Source: Chryseobacterium gleum (GTDB lineage Bacteria > Bacteroidota > Bacteroidia > UBA10329). Taken from it: a stretch of 50,705 bases of DNA. The stretch covers positions 1 through 50,705 of the forward strand of contig CAMDOM010000018.1 in the NCBI GenBank assembly GCA_945903645.1. Reading direction: 5' to 3'. The position numbers and the translations under genes are program-made. The number at the start of each line of letters is the position of its first letter. Position 1 is the first letter of the stretch. Shown here in pieces: positions 25,819 through 34,611 of the stretch. The notes under the pieces were generated by a model. That model was given only the letters and a program-made list of their open reading frames with translations, was not told the origin of the DNA and searched no databases.

Positions 25819-26862
25819 CTAATCCTCAAACCCTTTCTCCGAAAATCCAACAATCAGATCTTTGCCAAAGACAAGGCTTGGCGTTTGAAAGCCTGATTTA
25901 GAGTGGCCTTTTAGAATTTCGTTGGCAATGTGAACAGCCGTTAGCGCAGTTAGCGTATAGCCTTCGGGTGTGCGGATGGAAGAGGTCATTTTTTCGCCCT
26001 TGGCGTTGGTTACAAACCCGGTGAGGTGCATAAAACTCTTGGCGCGCTCATCATCCGTAGGTCCCGGTTTTCCTGCTCTTATTTTTTTTCTCAATCGCTC
26101 TTTGAACCATTCTGTGCCAGTAAACCAGCTAAAATAGCGCCCTAATTTCATGCCCTTGGCGAGCTTTTCTGGCATGGCCATATACACCCGGATGTTTGGA
26201 ATTCCCGTGCTGAAATAAGCCGTGAAAACATCGCCCCAAGGAATAGTGACGGCCGTGAGGTTCTTTCCTCCAAAATTGAAATGTTGAATGTCAAACGCAT
26301 CAGGCACCGACTTTAACGCCCCATTTTCGCGGATGGTGCCGCCATTGCCCATGCCTTCTACAACGGTAAGACTGGTGCCCCGCGAGCTTTTTCCCGAACT
26401 ATAAAATGCCATGACGAGGCTTTGCGCATCGGGCATTCGTGATTTCAAATGAGCAGCCAAGCAATCACTTGGCACCACATCGAAGCCTGTGCCGGGCAGC
26501 AGCATCACGCCTTGATTTTTCGCTTGTGCGTCATAGGTCTGTGCTTGTTGGAACACAGCAATTTCACCTGTAATGTCGGTGTAATGCACTCCGTTTCTAA
26601 TGCAGGCTTCCACCATCGGTTTGGAAGTGTGGATGAACGGCCCAGCGGCATGAATTACCACCTTGGCACCTGCTAAGAGCGCGTCAAGTTCAGAAGGGAT
26701 AAGGTTGCACGCTTTAAATGGTAGATTATACACCTTGGCCAATGCAGCAAGTTTTGATTCGCTTCGTCCACTCAATAGTGGTTTCATTCCAAGTTCAATC
26801 GCTTGTTTAACAATGAGTTCGCCCGTATATCCGTATGCTCCGTAGATGATGATTTCAGCCAT
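25819..26862 (-). CDS. saccharopine dehydrogenase-like NAD(P)-dependent reductase
   Basis: A 347-residue cytosolic protein with an N-terminal Rossmann domain (IIIYGAYGYTGELI) followed by ALLAGAKVVIHAAGPF and YTDITGE, the pattern of the saccharopine-dehydrogenase/trans-acting enoyl reductase group. These proteins reduce diverse substrates, so the reaction cannot be assigned. It is the first gene of a two-gene operon and is divergent from the permease gene. Confidence 0.8.
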   Translation of the reverse strand: MAEIIIYGAYGYTGELIVKQAIELGMKPLLSGRSESKLAALAKVYNLPFKACNLIPSELDALLAGAKVVIHAAGPFIHTSKPMVEACIRNGVHYTDITGEIAVFQQAQTYDAQAKNQGVMLLPGTGFDVVPSDCLAAHLKSRMPDAQSLVMAFYSSGKSSRGTSLTVVEGMGNGGTIRENGALKSVPDAFDIQHFNFGGKNLTAVTIPWGDVFTAYFSTGIPNIRVYMAMPEKLAKGMKLGRYFSWFTGTEWFKERLRKKIRAGKPGPTDDERAKSFMHLTGFVTNAKGEKMTSSIRTPEGYTLTALTAVHIANEILKGHSKSGFQTPSLVFGKDLIVGFSEKGFED

Positions 26863-26919
26863 AATTTTTCTGTTGAATTAAGGTTGCAAGTTGACCATAG
26901 TTTTTGAACTTGCGCACTG

Positions 26920-28278
26920 ATGGAAATCCAATCAAGTTCCCCCAAACTAGAACGCACCCTTGGCCCTGTGATGCTCTGGGGGCTTGGTGTGGGCTACGTT
27001 ATCAGTGGCATGTATTTCGGGTGGAATCTCGGGCTGGCCGAGGGAGGCACGCTGGGGCTGGGCATCGCCACGCTGTTCATCATCGTAATGTATGTCACCT
27101 TCACATTCAGCTACACAGAACTGGCCTGCGCCATCCCGAAAGCGGGTGGGGCATTTGACTATGCCGACCGCGCCTTGGGCCGCAAATGGGGATTTTTGGG
27201 CGGCATGGCTCAAATCATTGAGTTTGTGTTCGCTCCGCCCGCTATCGCTGCCGCTATTGGGGCCTATTTTCAGCTTTTCATCAAAACAGAGCCCGTTATT
27301 CTGTCCTTAGCCGATTGGAGTATTGAATTTCCGTGGATGGCCATTCTCGCCTACTTCGCGTTCACCGCCCTCAACATTGCGGGGGTCAAAGCGGCCGCCA
27401 TGTTCGAGCTGGTGATCACCATTCTGGCTGTGGCCGAACTTCTCATTTTCGCAGGTGTAACGCTACCATCGTTCGAAATGGTGCATCTCACCACCAATGC
27501 CTTGCCCAACGGTATTTCGGGCATTTTCGCGGCCATCCCGTTCGCCATTTGGTTCTTCCTCGCCATAGAGGGCGTGGCCAACGTGGCTGAGGAAACCGTG
27601 AACCCGCAGCGCAATGTGCTGCTCGGTTTCGGGTCGGCCATCCTCACGCTGGTCATTCTATGCATCCTCACCTTCGTGTCGTCTGTCGGGGTTGCTGGCT
27701 GGGAGGCGGTGGTCTATGATGCGCAGGGCAACCCTTCCGACAGCCCGCTGCCATTGGCCTTGGCGCACATTGTAGGCGATAGTGGATTGATGTATCATCT
27801 CCTACTCACCATCGGGCTGCTGGGGCTGGTGGCCTCCTTCCACGGCATCATCCTCGCTGCGGGACGCGCCACCTACGAGTTTGGCCGAAACGGCCTCGCT
27901 CCAAAAGCATTAGGACAAGTGCATTCCAAGTTTCGCACTCCCGCTAATGCACTTTTCTTTAATATGGTGATAGGTATAATTGCATTGATGACGGGTAAAA
28001 CGGGCCAAATTATCACCATCGCATGTTTTGGAGCGCTGATGCTCTACATCATCAGCATGGTATCTTTTTTTGTGCTGCGCAAAAAAGAGCCCAACATGGA
28101 GCGGCCATTCAAAGTACCGTTCTATCCGTTGTTTCCAGCATTGGCATTGAGTATTGCCACATTCAGCATCATTGCCATGGCATGGTACAACGCTCAATTG
28201 GCATTAATTTTTCTTGCGATAATGGCATTTTCATTCCTTGCGCACACCGTAATTCAATCCAAACCAAATGGAAACTAA
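26920..28278 (+). CDS. APC-family permease, ethanolamine type
   Basis: A 452-residue inner-membrane transporter with about 12 helices. The first helix region WGLGVGYVISGMYFGWNLGL and the segment ELACAIPKAGGAFDYADRAL are typical of the Eat ethanolamine permease branch of the amino acid/polyamine/organocation family. The 3' end overlaps the glutamine-synthetase-like gene by 11 bases. Substrate assignment rests on this resemblance and on the neighbour, which could gamma-glutamylate an imported amine. Confidence 0.8.
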   Translation: MEIQSSSPKLERTLGPVMLWGLGVGYVISGMYFGWNLGLAEGGTLGLGIATLFIIVMYVTFTFSYTELACAIPKAGGAFDYADRALGRKWGFLGGMAQIIEFVFAPPAIAAAIGAYFQLFIKTEPVILSLADWSIEFPWMAILAYFAFTALNIAGVKAAAMFELVITILAVAELLIFAGVTLPSFEMVHLTTNALPNGISGIFAAIPFAIWFFLAIEGVANVAEETVNPQRNVLLGFGSAILTLVILCILTFVSSVGVAGWEAVVYDAQGNPSDSPLPLALAHIVGDSGLMYHLLLTIGLLGLVASFHGIILAAGRATYEFGRNGLAPKALGQVHSKFRTPANALFFNMVIGIIALMTGKTGQIITIACFGALMLYIISMVSFFVLRKKEPNMERPFKVPFYPLFPALALSIATFSIIAMAWYNAQLALIFLAIMAFSFLAHTVIQSKPNGN

Positions 28279-29641
28279 AAACAATGACCGCGAAAGTATC
28301 TTAACTGAAATCCGCAATTCTCCTCACCTCAAGGTGAAGGTAGCGGTGGCCGATATAGACGGCATTTTGCGTGGCAAAGTGATGCGTAAGGACAAGTTTC
28401 TTTCTGCTGTAGAAAGCGGTTTCGGCTTCTGCGATGTGGTATTTGGTTGGGACAGCACCGATGCGGCTTATGACAACGTTTCCTACACCGGCTGGCATAC
28501 TGGCTATCCAGATGCTCAAGCCCGCATCGACCTCGCTACATTTCGAAAAGTGCCATGGCAAGACGATATGCCTTTTTTCTTAGCCGACTTTCGCGATTCC
28601 AAGGGAGGCCCGTTGCAAGTATGCCCCCGCAGTTTGCTAAAAACCGTTCGCGACCGTGCCGAGTCAATGGGATACAAGCCGTTTTTCTCCCAAGAATTCG
28701 AGTGGTTCAATTTTCGAGAGGATGCCGATAGTTTGAAGGAGAAAGGCTACGCCAATTTACAGCCACTTACTCCTGGCATGTTCGGCTATTCAATCGTCCG
28801 CAGCTCGCAGAATAGCGAGTTCTTCAACGACCTATTCGACCTCTTGGAAGATTTCGATGTGCCGATTGAGGGACTGCACACCGAAACTGGTCCAGGAGTG
28901 TATGAAGCGGCCATTCTTTATTCGGACATCCTAACCGCTGCCGACCGCGCTGTGCTGTTCAAAACGGGCGTAAAGGAAATCGCTCATCTGCATGGCATCA
29001 TGCCCACCTTCATGGCTAAAATCAGTCCGAGCTTGCCCGGTTGCAGCGGCCACGTTCACCAGAGTCTATGGGACATCAAGGCCAAAAAGAACCTCTTTTT
29101 CGATGCCAAAGGCCGCAAAAATATGAGTCCGCTTATGGAGAGTTACATGGCGGGCCAACTGCACTGCCTGCCACACATCTTGCCGATGATTGCGCCCACC
29201 ATTAACAGTTACAAGCGTTTGGTAGAAGGCGCGTGGGCACCTACCACGCTCACTTGGGCAACGGACAATCGAACCGTGGCTCTACGGGCCCTTCCCGAAG
29301 GCGAAAAGAGCTGTAGAGTGGAAACACGTGTGGTAGGTTCGGACACCAACCCCTATCTCGCCATGGCCGCCTGCCTCGCTGCTGGGCTATATGGTATCAA
29401 GCACAACTTGAAGCTCTCCGTTCCCGAAACCATAGGCAGCGGTTATCGAGACAAAGGCGCTGGCATTTTGCCCCGCAACCTCTGGGAAGCAACGCAGACC
29501 ATGAAAGACTCTGAAATTGCCACCGAGCTGTTTGGTGCCGATTTCGTAGCCCACTTCACCGCCACCCGCGAATGGGAATGGCGCGAGTTCTCCAAAGCTG
29601 TTACTGACTGGGAAACGAAACGGTATTTTGAGATTATCTAA
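28268..29641 (+). CDS. glutamine synthetase family ligase, gamma-glutamyl-amine type
   Basis: A 457-residue member of the glutamine synthetase superfamily. The catalytic layout is kept: FSQEFEWFNF and GLHTETGPGVYEAAI carry the metal-binding Glu residues, HGIMPTFMAKISPSLPGCSG with HVHQSLW is the ATP/metal His region, and NSYKRLVEGAWAPTTLTWAT holds the glutamate-binding stretch. The sequence lacks the adenylylation-loop Tyr of classical GlnA and resembles gamma-glutamyl-polyamine or ethanolamide synthetases. With the overlapping amine permease gene it would trap an imported amine as its gamma-glutamyl amide. The later enzymes of such a pathway are not beside it. Confidence 0.82.
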   Translation: METKNNDRESILTEIRNSPHLKVKVAVADIDGILRGKVMRKDKFLSAVESGFGFCDVVFGWDSTDAAYDNVSYTGWHTGYPDAQARIDLATFRKVPWQDDMPFFLADFRDSKGGPLQVCPRSLLKTVRDRAESMGYKPFFSQEFEWFNFREDADSLKEKGYANLQPLTPGMFGYSIVRSSQNSEFFNDLFDLLEDFDVPIEGLHTETGPGVYEAAILYSDILTAADRAVLFKTGVKEIAHLHGIMPTFMAKISPSLPGCSGHVHQSLWDIKAKKNLFFDAKGRKNMSPLMESYMAGQLHCLPHILPMIAPTINSYKRLVEGAWAPTTLTWATDNRTVALRALPEGEKSCRVETRVVGSDTNPYLAMAACLAAGLYGIKHNLKLSVPETIGSGYRDKGAGILPRNLWEATQTMKDSEIATELFGADFVAHFTATREWEWREFSKAVTDWETKRYFEII

Positions 29642-29644
29642 TCC

Positions 29645-30598
29645 TCACCCCCTTTTCCGCTTCCTATTCTCCACATATTCCTTGATGGCCGTTTCCGTAG
29701 TAAACCAATTTCGGCCTTCCTTGTAGGCATCAATCTTGCCCTGTCGCGCCAGTAGGCTCACATATTCTTGCCCATAGCGCAACGGGCTTTCAGACACAAT
29801 ACTCGATATTGAGCGATAATCCTCCATTTCTGGATAAAGACTGAGATGAATATCCAACGAACGTTCCATGGCCTGCACCATCAGCAGCACCAGTTTCACA
29901 TACGACCCACCGTTTGCTCTGTTGAGCGCATCATAATACTTCTTCCGGTCATTTTTGAGAATGATGGCAGGCGGATAGCCCTTCCGCATCAGTAATAGGT
30001 TCATGACCAAACGCACGGTGCGACCATTCCCATCAAAGAAAGGATGAACCCAAACAAACCTATGATGGAACACCGAGGCCAGCACAATAGGACTTAACCC
30101 CATCTCATTTGTATTAACGAAAGCGATAAGCTCGGTGAGCAAATCAGGCACCTTTAGCGCATTGGGCGGAGTGAAATTCGCCCCGACTATTCGCACACCC
30201 GAATTGCGAAGCCGACCTGCAAAGTCTTTTTCCAAGCGCAGCATCACCATCGAATGAAGGTGCAATATCTCGTGCTCCAAAATGGGCGTATCCGATAATA
30301 CGAGCTGCTCCAAATGCGAAATGGCATCGTGGTGGTTGGTCACTTCAAAATGCTCGCGCATTGATTTGCCTTTCACCGTCATGCCGTCTTCTAGCACAAT
30401 TCTGGTCTCATTTAGTGTAAGTGTGTTGCCTTCAATGCTGTTGGAATTGTAAGTCCACTCTACGTTTAAGGCAACGCGAAGCTTTTCTAGAGCAACTTGC
30501 ACCATCGGTCGCTTCGCATCAAGGATTTTCTTTTTATCCTCAAGGCGTTCGATGCTTGCTTGCAGGTCATTAATATCGGATAGCTCTACTTTCCACAC
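29645..30598 (-). CDS. Fic family AMP-transferase with C-terminal DNA-binding-like domain
   Basis: A 317-residue Fic protein that would transfer AMP (or another nucleotide part) to target hydroxyl groups. The catalytic motif HPFFDGNGRTVR is complete at 185-196. An inhibitory helix motif of the S-x-x-x-E-G type is seen N-terminally (S52 to E56-G57 in NSNSIEGN), so activity is held off in cis. The last 70 residues (YGQEYVSLLARQGKIDAYKE to YVENRKRKRG) look like a winged-helix or excisionase-like DNA-binding module. The start is GTG at 30598. Two inverted 13-bp sites flank its start region, which suggests autoregulation. Confidence 0.87.
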   Translation of the reverse strand: MWKVELSDINDLQASIERLEDKKKILDAKRPMVQVALEKLRVALNVEWTYNSNSIEGNTLTLNETRIVLEDGMTVKGKSMREHFEVTNHHDAISHLEQLVLSDTPILEHEILHLHSMVMLRLEKDFAGRLRNSGVRIVGANFTPPNALKVPDLLTELIAFVNTNEMGLSPIVLASVFHHRFVWVHPFFDGNGRTVRLVMNLLLMRKGYPPAIILKNDRKKYYDALNRANGGSYVKLVLLMVQAMERSLDIHLSLYPEMEDYRSISSIVSESPLRYGQEYVSLLARQGKIDAYKEGRNWFTTETAIKEYVENRKRKRG

Positions 30599-30650
30599 AA
30601 CCCCACAAATATATATCGTTTATTTCAAATTTTATATCTATCCGATATTA
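30571..30650 (-). promoter_or_regulatory. pair of inverted 13-bp operator-like sites around the fic promoter
   Basis: TAATATCGGATAG at 30571-30583 (inside fic codons 6-10) and its perfect inverse CTATCCGATATTA at 30638-30650 flank the fic -7 box and GTG start. Each arm itself contains a 9-base dyad TATC-N-GATA. Centre-to-centre distance is 67 bases. The layout suits repression by looping or by two bound dimers; the Fic protein's own C-terminal domain is the obvious candidate binder. Confidence 0.6.
30606..30613 (-). promoter_or_regulatory. -7 element of fic
   Basis: The minus strand reads TATATTTG, a full TAnnTTTG match, ending seven bases before the GTG start, so the transcript would have almost no leader. 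No -33 TTG lies at the standard distance. Confidence 0.45.
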
Positions 30651-30714
30651 GTTTTAATTCAACAATGATTTAAAGCCGCTTTTCTGTAGTCTGTAAGTGC
30701 TTTGAAACTTTAAG

Positions 30715-31122
30715 TTAACCCACCCAACGGGAAATGAAATATCCTGCTGTGCTTACCAGCGCTGTGAGTACCACGCCCCAAATAATGTCAATGAATACAA
30801 TGGGTAATGGCCAATCTTTCAGCGTGGCAAGATTGGTAAGGTCATAGGTAGCGTATGTGAAGAACCCAAACAATCCGCCATAGATGATTGCCATTTGCAA
30901 CGATTCCTTTTCTACTGCGGGTACTATGGCAAAGATGAAAATGCCGATAATGAAGAGTAAATAAAACACTAATGCCGCTGTCCAATTGATGTTTGGCGAA
31001 AGGAAGCTGCCAAGGTATTTTGCATAGATTCCTTTTGCTAAAAAGCCCAGCCAGACCATATCAATAGCGAAGAAAACGAGGGTGGTTAAGAGATAGCTGA
31101 GGAGTAGAGTTTTGACCGACAT
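30715..31122 (-). CDS. DUF2177-family small membrane protein
   Basis: A 135-residue membrane protein with four helices. The family landmarks are present: FFAIDMVWLGFLAK in the first helix, TYDLTNLATLKDWPLPIVFID in the loop and DIIWGVVLTALVS in the last helix. The role of DUF2177 is unknown. ATG at 31122 gives the usual start; ATG-less extension to 31161 is not needed. Confidence 0.85.
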   Translation of the reverse strand: MSVKTLLLSYLLTTLVFFAIDMVWLGFLAKGIYAKYLGSFLSPNINWTAALVFYLLFIIGIFIFAIVPAVEKESLQMAIIYGGLFGFFTYATYDLTNLATLKDWPLPIVFIDIIWGVVLTALVSTAGYFISRWVG

Positions 31123-31208
31123 GATTTTGAAAAGTTGAAGTAAAACAATCAAAACAGCCAAAATTAAGTCTTGTTCTTGGTTAATACGAATCCATTTGAA
31201 TTACATCA

Positions 31209-31238
31209 TTGCCCATCCTTTGCTTTGAGGTACTTTTG
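31209..31238 (+). promoter_or_regulatory. promoter of dxr
   Basis: TTG (31209-31211), 19 bases, then TACTTTTG (31231-31238): an exact match to the Bacteroidota consensus TTG-N19-TAnnTTTG, with the ATG 16 bases downstream. Confidence 0.75.
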
Positions 31239-31254
31239 CATCTTGCCTTTTTGC

Positions 31255-32424
31255 ATGGAAAAGAACGAAAACAAACGCCATATTGCCATACTTGGCTCCA
31301 CGGGTTCCATAGGAATTCAAGCTTTACAAGTAATAGCGGCTAATCCAGATTCTTTTCAGCTTGAAGTGCTTACGGCCAACGGCAATGCGGATTTACTCAT
31401 AACGCAAGCGTTACAGTTTCGGCCTAATGCGGTTGTTATTGGCAACGAACAGCATTACTCTAAGGTGAAAGATGCGCTGTTTGACGAAGGCATCAAGGTC
31501 TTTGCTGGTGAGGATGCCTTGGCACAGATTGTAGAAATGGAGGATATCAACGTGGTTCTTACTGCGTTGGTAGGCTATGCAGGATTGCGACCAACTTTGG
31601 CTGCTATCAGGGCGGGTAAGCACATTGCTTTAGCCAATAAGGAAACACTTGTTGTGGCAGGTGAATTAGTCACTGCCTTGGCACAAGAAAAAGCAGTGAA
31701 CATCTATCCAGTGGATAGCGAGCATTCTGCCATCTTCCAATGTTTGGTTGGCGAATTCCACAATCCCATTGAGAAAATTTATTTGACTGCTTCAGGTGGG
31801 CCATTTCGTGGCAAAAAACGCGATGAACTGATGCTGGTAAACAAAGCACAGGCACTCAAACATCCCAACTGGGATATGGGAGCCAAGATTACAATCGATA
31901 GCGCCAGTATGATGAACAAAGGCTTGGAAGTAATAGAGGCCAAATGGCTTTTTGGACTGAAAACCGAGCAGATTGATGTAATCGTTCATCCACAGAGCAT
32001 TGTGCACAGTATTGTGCAATTTGAAGATGGAAGTATGAAAGCCCAAATGGGACTGCCCGATATGAAGCTGCCCATTCAGTTCGCTTTAGGCTATCCCAAC
32101 CGATTAAAAAACGATTTTCCACGATTCAATTTTCTGAATTATCCTGCGCTAACATTTGAACAGCCAGACAAAGAGTCGTTCCGAAATCTGGCATTGGCTT
32201 TCGAGGCATTGAATAAGGGCGGAAATATGCCGTGCATTCTTAATGCTGCAAACGAAATAGCGGTCGAAGCATTTTTGCAGGATAAAATCTCCTTTCTAGG
32301 CATGTCAGATCTTATTGCCGAATGCATGGCAAAGGCCACATTCATAGCCAAACCAAGCTATGAGGATTACGTGGCTTCGGACGCTGAAACACGCATCATA
32401 GCAAAAGCCAGCATTAAGGTTTGA
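31255..32424 (+). CDS. dxr: 1-deoxy-D-xylulose 5-phosphate reductoisomerase
   Basis: Dxr makes methylerythritol 4-phosphate from DXP with NADPH, the first committed MEP-pathway step. The 389-residue chain has ILGSTGSIGIQALQV (NADPH binding), LANKETLVVAG, the metal-site stretch YPVDSEHSAIFQCL, ASGGPFRG and HPNWDMGAKITIDSASMMNK. ATG at 31255 sits correctly behind the promoter; an extension to 31171 does not. rseP follows on the same strand, a common pairing in bacteria. Confidence 0.96.
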   Translation: MEKNENKRHIAILGSTGSIGIQALQVIAANPDSFQLEVLTANGNADLLITQALQFRPNAVVIGNEQHYSKVKDALFDEGIKVFAGEDALAQIVEMEDINVVLTALVGYAGLRPTLAAIRAGKHIALANKETLVVAGELVTALAQEKAVNIYPVDSEHSAIFQCLVGEFHNPIEKIYLTASGGPFRGKKRDELMLVNKAQALKHPNWDMGAKITIDSASMMNKGLEVIEAKWLFGLKTEQIDVIVHPQSIVHSIVQFEDGSMKAQMGLPDMKLPIQFALGYPNRLKNDFPRFNFLNYPALTFEQPDKESFRNLALAFEALNKGGNMPCILNAANEIAVEAFLQDKISFLGMSDLIAECMAKATFIAKPSYEDYVASDAETRIIAKASIKV

Positions 32425-32469
32425 GTATTAAAGCCAAAAACTTTTTCGATTTTTAAGTGATTAATAGTC

Positions 32470-32497
32470 ATTCGTAATTCATCATTCGCAATTCATA
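32470..32497 (+). repeat. short direct repeat before rseP
   Basis: Two 14-base copies in tandem, ATTCGTAATTCATC and ATTCGCAATTCATA, differing at two positions. Similar ATTCGTAATTC strings are frequent between genes in Bacteroidota; no function is known. Confidence 0.6.
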
Positions 32498-32506
32498 ATT
32501 TCATAA

Positions 32507-33829
32507 ATGGATATTTTAATTCAAGCATCACAATTCTTCCTTAGTCTTTCAATTTTGATTGTGCTTCATGAATTTGGCCACTTCAGCGCGGCCAAGTTTT
32601 TTGGAATGCGTGTGGAGAAATTCTACCTATTCTTCAATCCATATTTCTCCCTTTTCAAGAAAAAAATAGGCGATACTGTATATGGTATTGGATGGTTGCC
32701 CTTGGGAGGCTATGTTAAAATTGCTGGCATGGTGGACGAAAGCATGGATAAAGAGCAAATGGCTCAACCTGTTCAGCCGTGGGAGTTTAGAGCCAAACCA
32801 GCATGGCAGCGTCTTATTGTTATGATTGGTGGAGTAACAGTCAACGTGATTCTTGGCGTAGTTATTTATTGGGGGATTCTCTTTGTGTATGGAGACAGTT
32901 ATTTGCCAACCAAGAATGTGAAGTATGGTATTATGTGCGATTCGTTGGCACTTGAAATGGGGCTTCGCAATGGCGACAAAATCTTGACTTTGGATGGAAA
33001 AGAGGTAGAGAATTTCTCTCAAATTCCGATGGAAATTGTTTTGGATGGAGTGAAAGTGATTTCTGTAGAACGCGATGGACAAGCAATGGAGGTACCTGTG
33101 GCTGCCGAAATGCACAGTAAATTGATGCGTGCTAAAGGGCTTATTTCGGTACGGGTTCCCTTTCATGTAGACCGCTTTGCCCCCGGCTCTGTTGCAAAGG
33201 ATGCTGGATTTGCCAAGGACGATGTAATTGTGGGCCTCAACGATAGTTCCATTGTGTATTTCGATGCGTTTAAAGACGCCCTTCAATCTTTCAAAGGACA
33301 GTCCGTTGCTGTAAATATTGAGCGCGAAGGCAAGCCAATGACCATTACGTTAGATGTCCCTGAATCGGGCTTATTGGGCATTTATCCTGCTGGCGATTTG
33401 AAGGAATTTTTTGAATTGAAAGAAGTGAATTATGGCTTTTTCGAAAGTTTACCCAAGGGAATGGAAAAAGCGTATGGCACGTTTGAGAACTATTTGCGCC
33501 AAATGAAACTCATTTTTTCTCCAAGTTCGAAAGGATACGAGAGTTTGGGTGGGTTTATCACCATTGGTAGTATTTTTTCTACCGAATGGAATTGGCTTCA
33601 ATTCTGGAATATCACTGCTTTCCTCAGTATCGTGCTTGCGGTAATGAACATTTTACCAATTCCAGCCTTGGATGGCGGCCACGTTGTATTTCTTCTTTAT
33701 GAGATGATAACCGGCAAGCAACTTCCTGAAAAAGTGCTTGAAGTGGCGCAATACATCGGTATGATATTGCTATTTGGCTTACTCATCTTTGCCAACGGCA
33801 ACGATATTTTTAAGCTGTTTACGAAGTGA
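32507..33829 (+). CDS. rseP: RIP metalloprotease RseP (site-2 protease)
   Basis: An inner-membrane zinc protease of 440 residues that cuts within the membrane, typically anti-sigma factors or signal peptide remnants. The first helix holds HEFGH (H21, E22, H25). One or two PDZ domains lie between about residues 110 and 310 (DSLALEMGLRNGDKILTLDG; AKDAGFAKDDVIVGLND). The C-terminal LDG motif NILPIPALDGGHVV supplies the third zinc ligand. It overlaps the next gene by four bases. Confidence 0.95.
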   Translation: MDILIQASQFFLSLSILIVLHEFGHFSAAKFFGMRVEKFYLFFNPYFSLFKKKIGDTVYGIGWLPLGGYVKIAGMVDESMDKEQMAQPVQPWEFRAKPAWQRLIVMIGGVTVNVILGVVIYWGILFVYGDSYLPTKNVKYGIMCDSLALEMGLRNGDKILTLDGKEVENFSQIPMEIVLDGVKVISVERDGQAMEVPVAAEMHSKLMRAKGLISVRVPFHVDRFAPGSVAKDAGFAKDDVIVGLNDSSIVYFDAFKDALQSFKGQSVAVNIEREGKPMTITLDVPESGLLGIYPAGDLKEFFELKEVNYGFFESLPKGMEKAYGTFENYLRQMKLIFSPSSKGYESLGGFITIGSIFSTEWNWLQFWNITAFLSIVLAVMNILPIPALDGGHVVFLLYEMITGKQLPEKVLEVAQYIGMILLFGLLIFANGNDIFKLFTK

Positions 33830-34611
33830 TTAATCTAAGGGGATTACTTTTTTTGGTTGGGTTAGTTCTTGTAGGGTTTGGTGCATTTGCCCAAGCGCCA
33901 ATCTCTAGCGACAGCACAAAAACACTCAAGTCTTCTTCTAAAGTACTCGTAGTTCCATTTGAAGACCGCATGTTTTTCACGGACATCATGCGCGAACTTT
34001 CGCAGGGCAGTGGAATGCTACCGCAAGAGGTGGTAAATTCACTGCGAACGGGAATTATAAAAAGTATTGGAGTTAAACTTAGCGATGCAGATAGCAGCAC
34101 TTTTCTGCATCCCGATTCGTTAGACAGAGCCGCTCTTGAGTCCATCTACGAGCAGTTGGCCTATCAGTTCACCCCAGTTCGCATCAGTCCGAAAAACCTT
34201 GAAAAGGAACCAATAGGTATTTATGAAGGACAAGTGCGCACGTTGCGCGATACCACTACACGCTACATGGCGGCAAGCATAAAAGACGCAGCAATTTTGG
34301 GCAGATTGCGTTCTGACTTAGGGGTGCAGAAGTTCATTTTTCTAAATCAAATGGAAGTGAAAATGGACTTGAGCGACCCAGATATGCTAGCCCTCGATCC
34401 GCACTACATTGTGGCTGTGCATTACTCTATTTTGGATGCAAAAGGGACTAGTCTTGCCAGTGGATTGGTGTCTCGAAAATTTAGCAAAGGCGACCACAAT
34501 ATCTGTTTGATGATGTTTGCCACTTTCCCGGATATTGCCAAAACCATTGTTACTTCAGAAAAGAAGTCAATATTGGCGAAGCCTAAATCGAGCAAAAAAC
34601 CGCAGAATTAG
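33826..34611 (+). CDS. exported protein of unknown function, coupled to rseP
   Basis: A 261-residue protein with a signal peptide (LLFLVGLVLVGFGAFAQ). It starts with GTG at 33826, overlapping the rseP stop (GTGA), so translation is coupled. The mature part is mixed alpha/beta with KVLVVPFEDRMFFTDI near the start, a phrase like those of periplasmic proteins that sense or assemble envelope parts, and a Lys-rich tail KPKSSKKPQN. No family was recognised. Its last four bases overlap the convergent lolA-like gene. Confidence 0.7.
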   Translation: MINLRGLLFLVGLVLVGFGAFAQAPISSDSTKTLKSSSKVLVVPFEDRMFFTDIMRELSQGSGMLPQEVVNSLRTGIIKSIGVKLSDADSSTFLHPDSLDRAALESIYEQLAYQFTPVRISPKNLEKEPIGIYEGQVRTLRDTTTRYMAASIKDAAILGRLRSDLGVQKFIFLNQMEVKMDLSDPDMLALDPHYIVAVHYSILDAKGTSLASGLVSRKFSKGDHNICLMMFATFPDIAKTIVTSEKKSILAKPKSSKKPQN

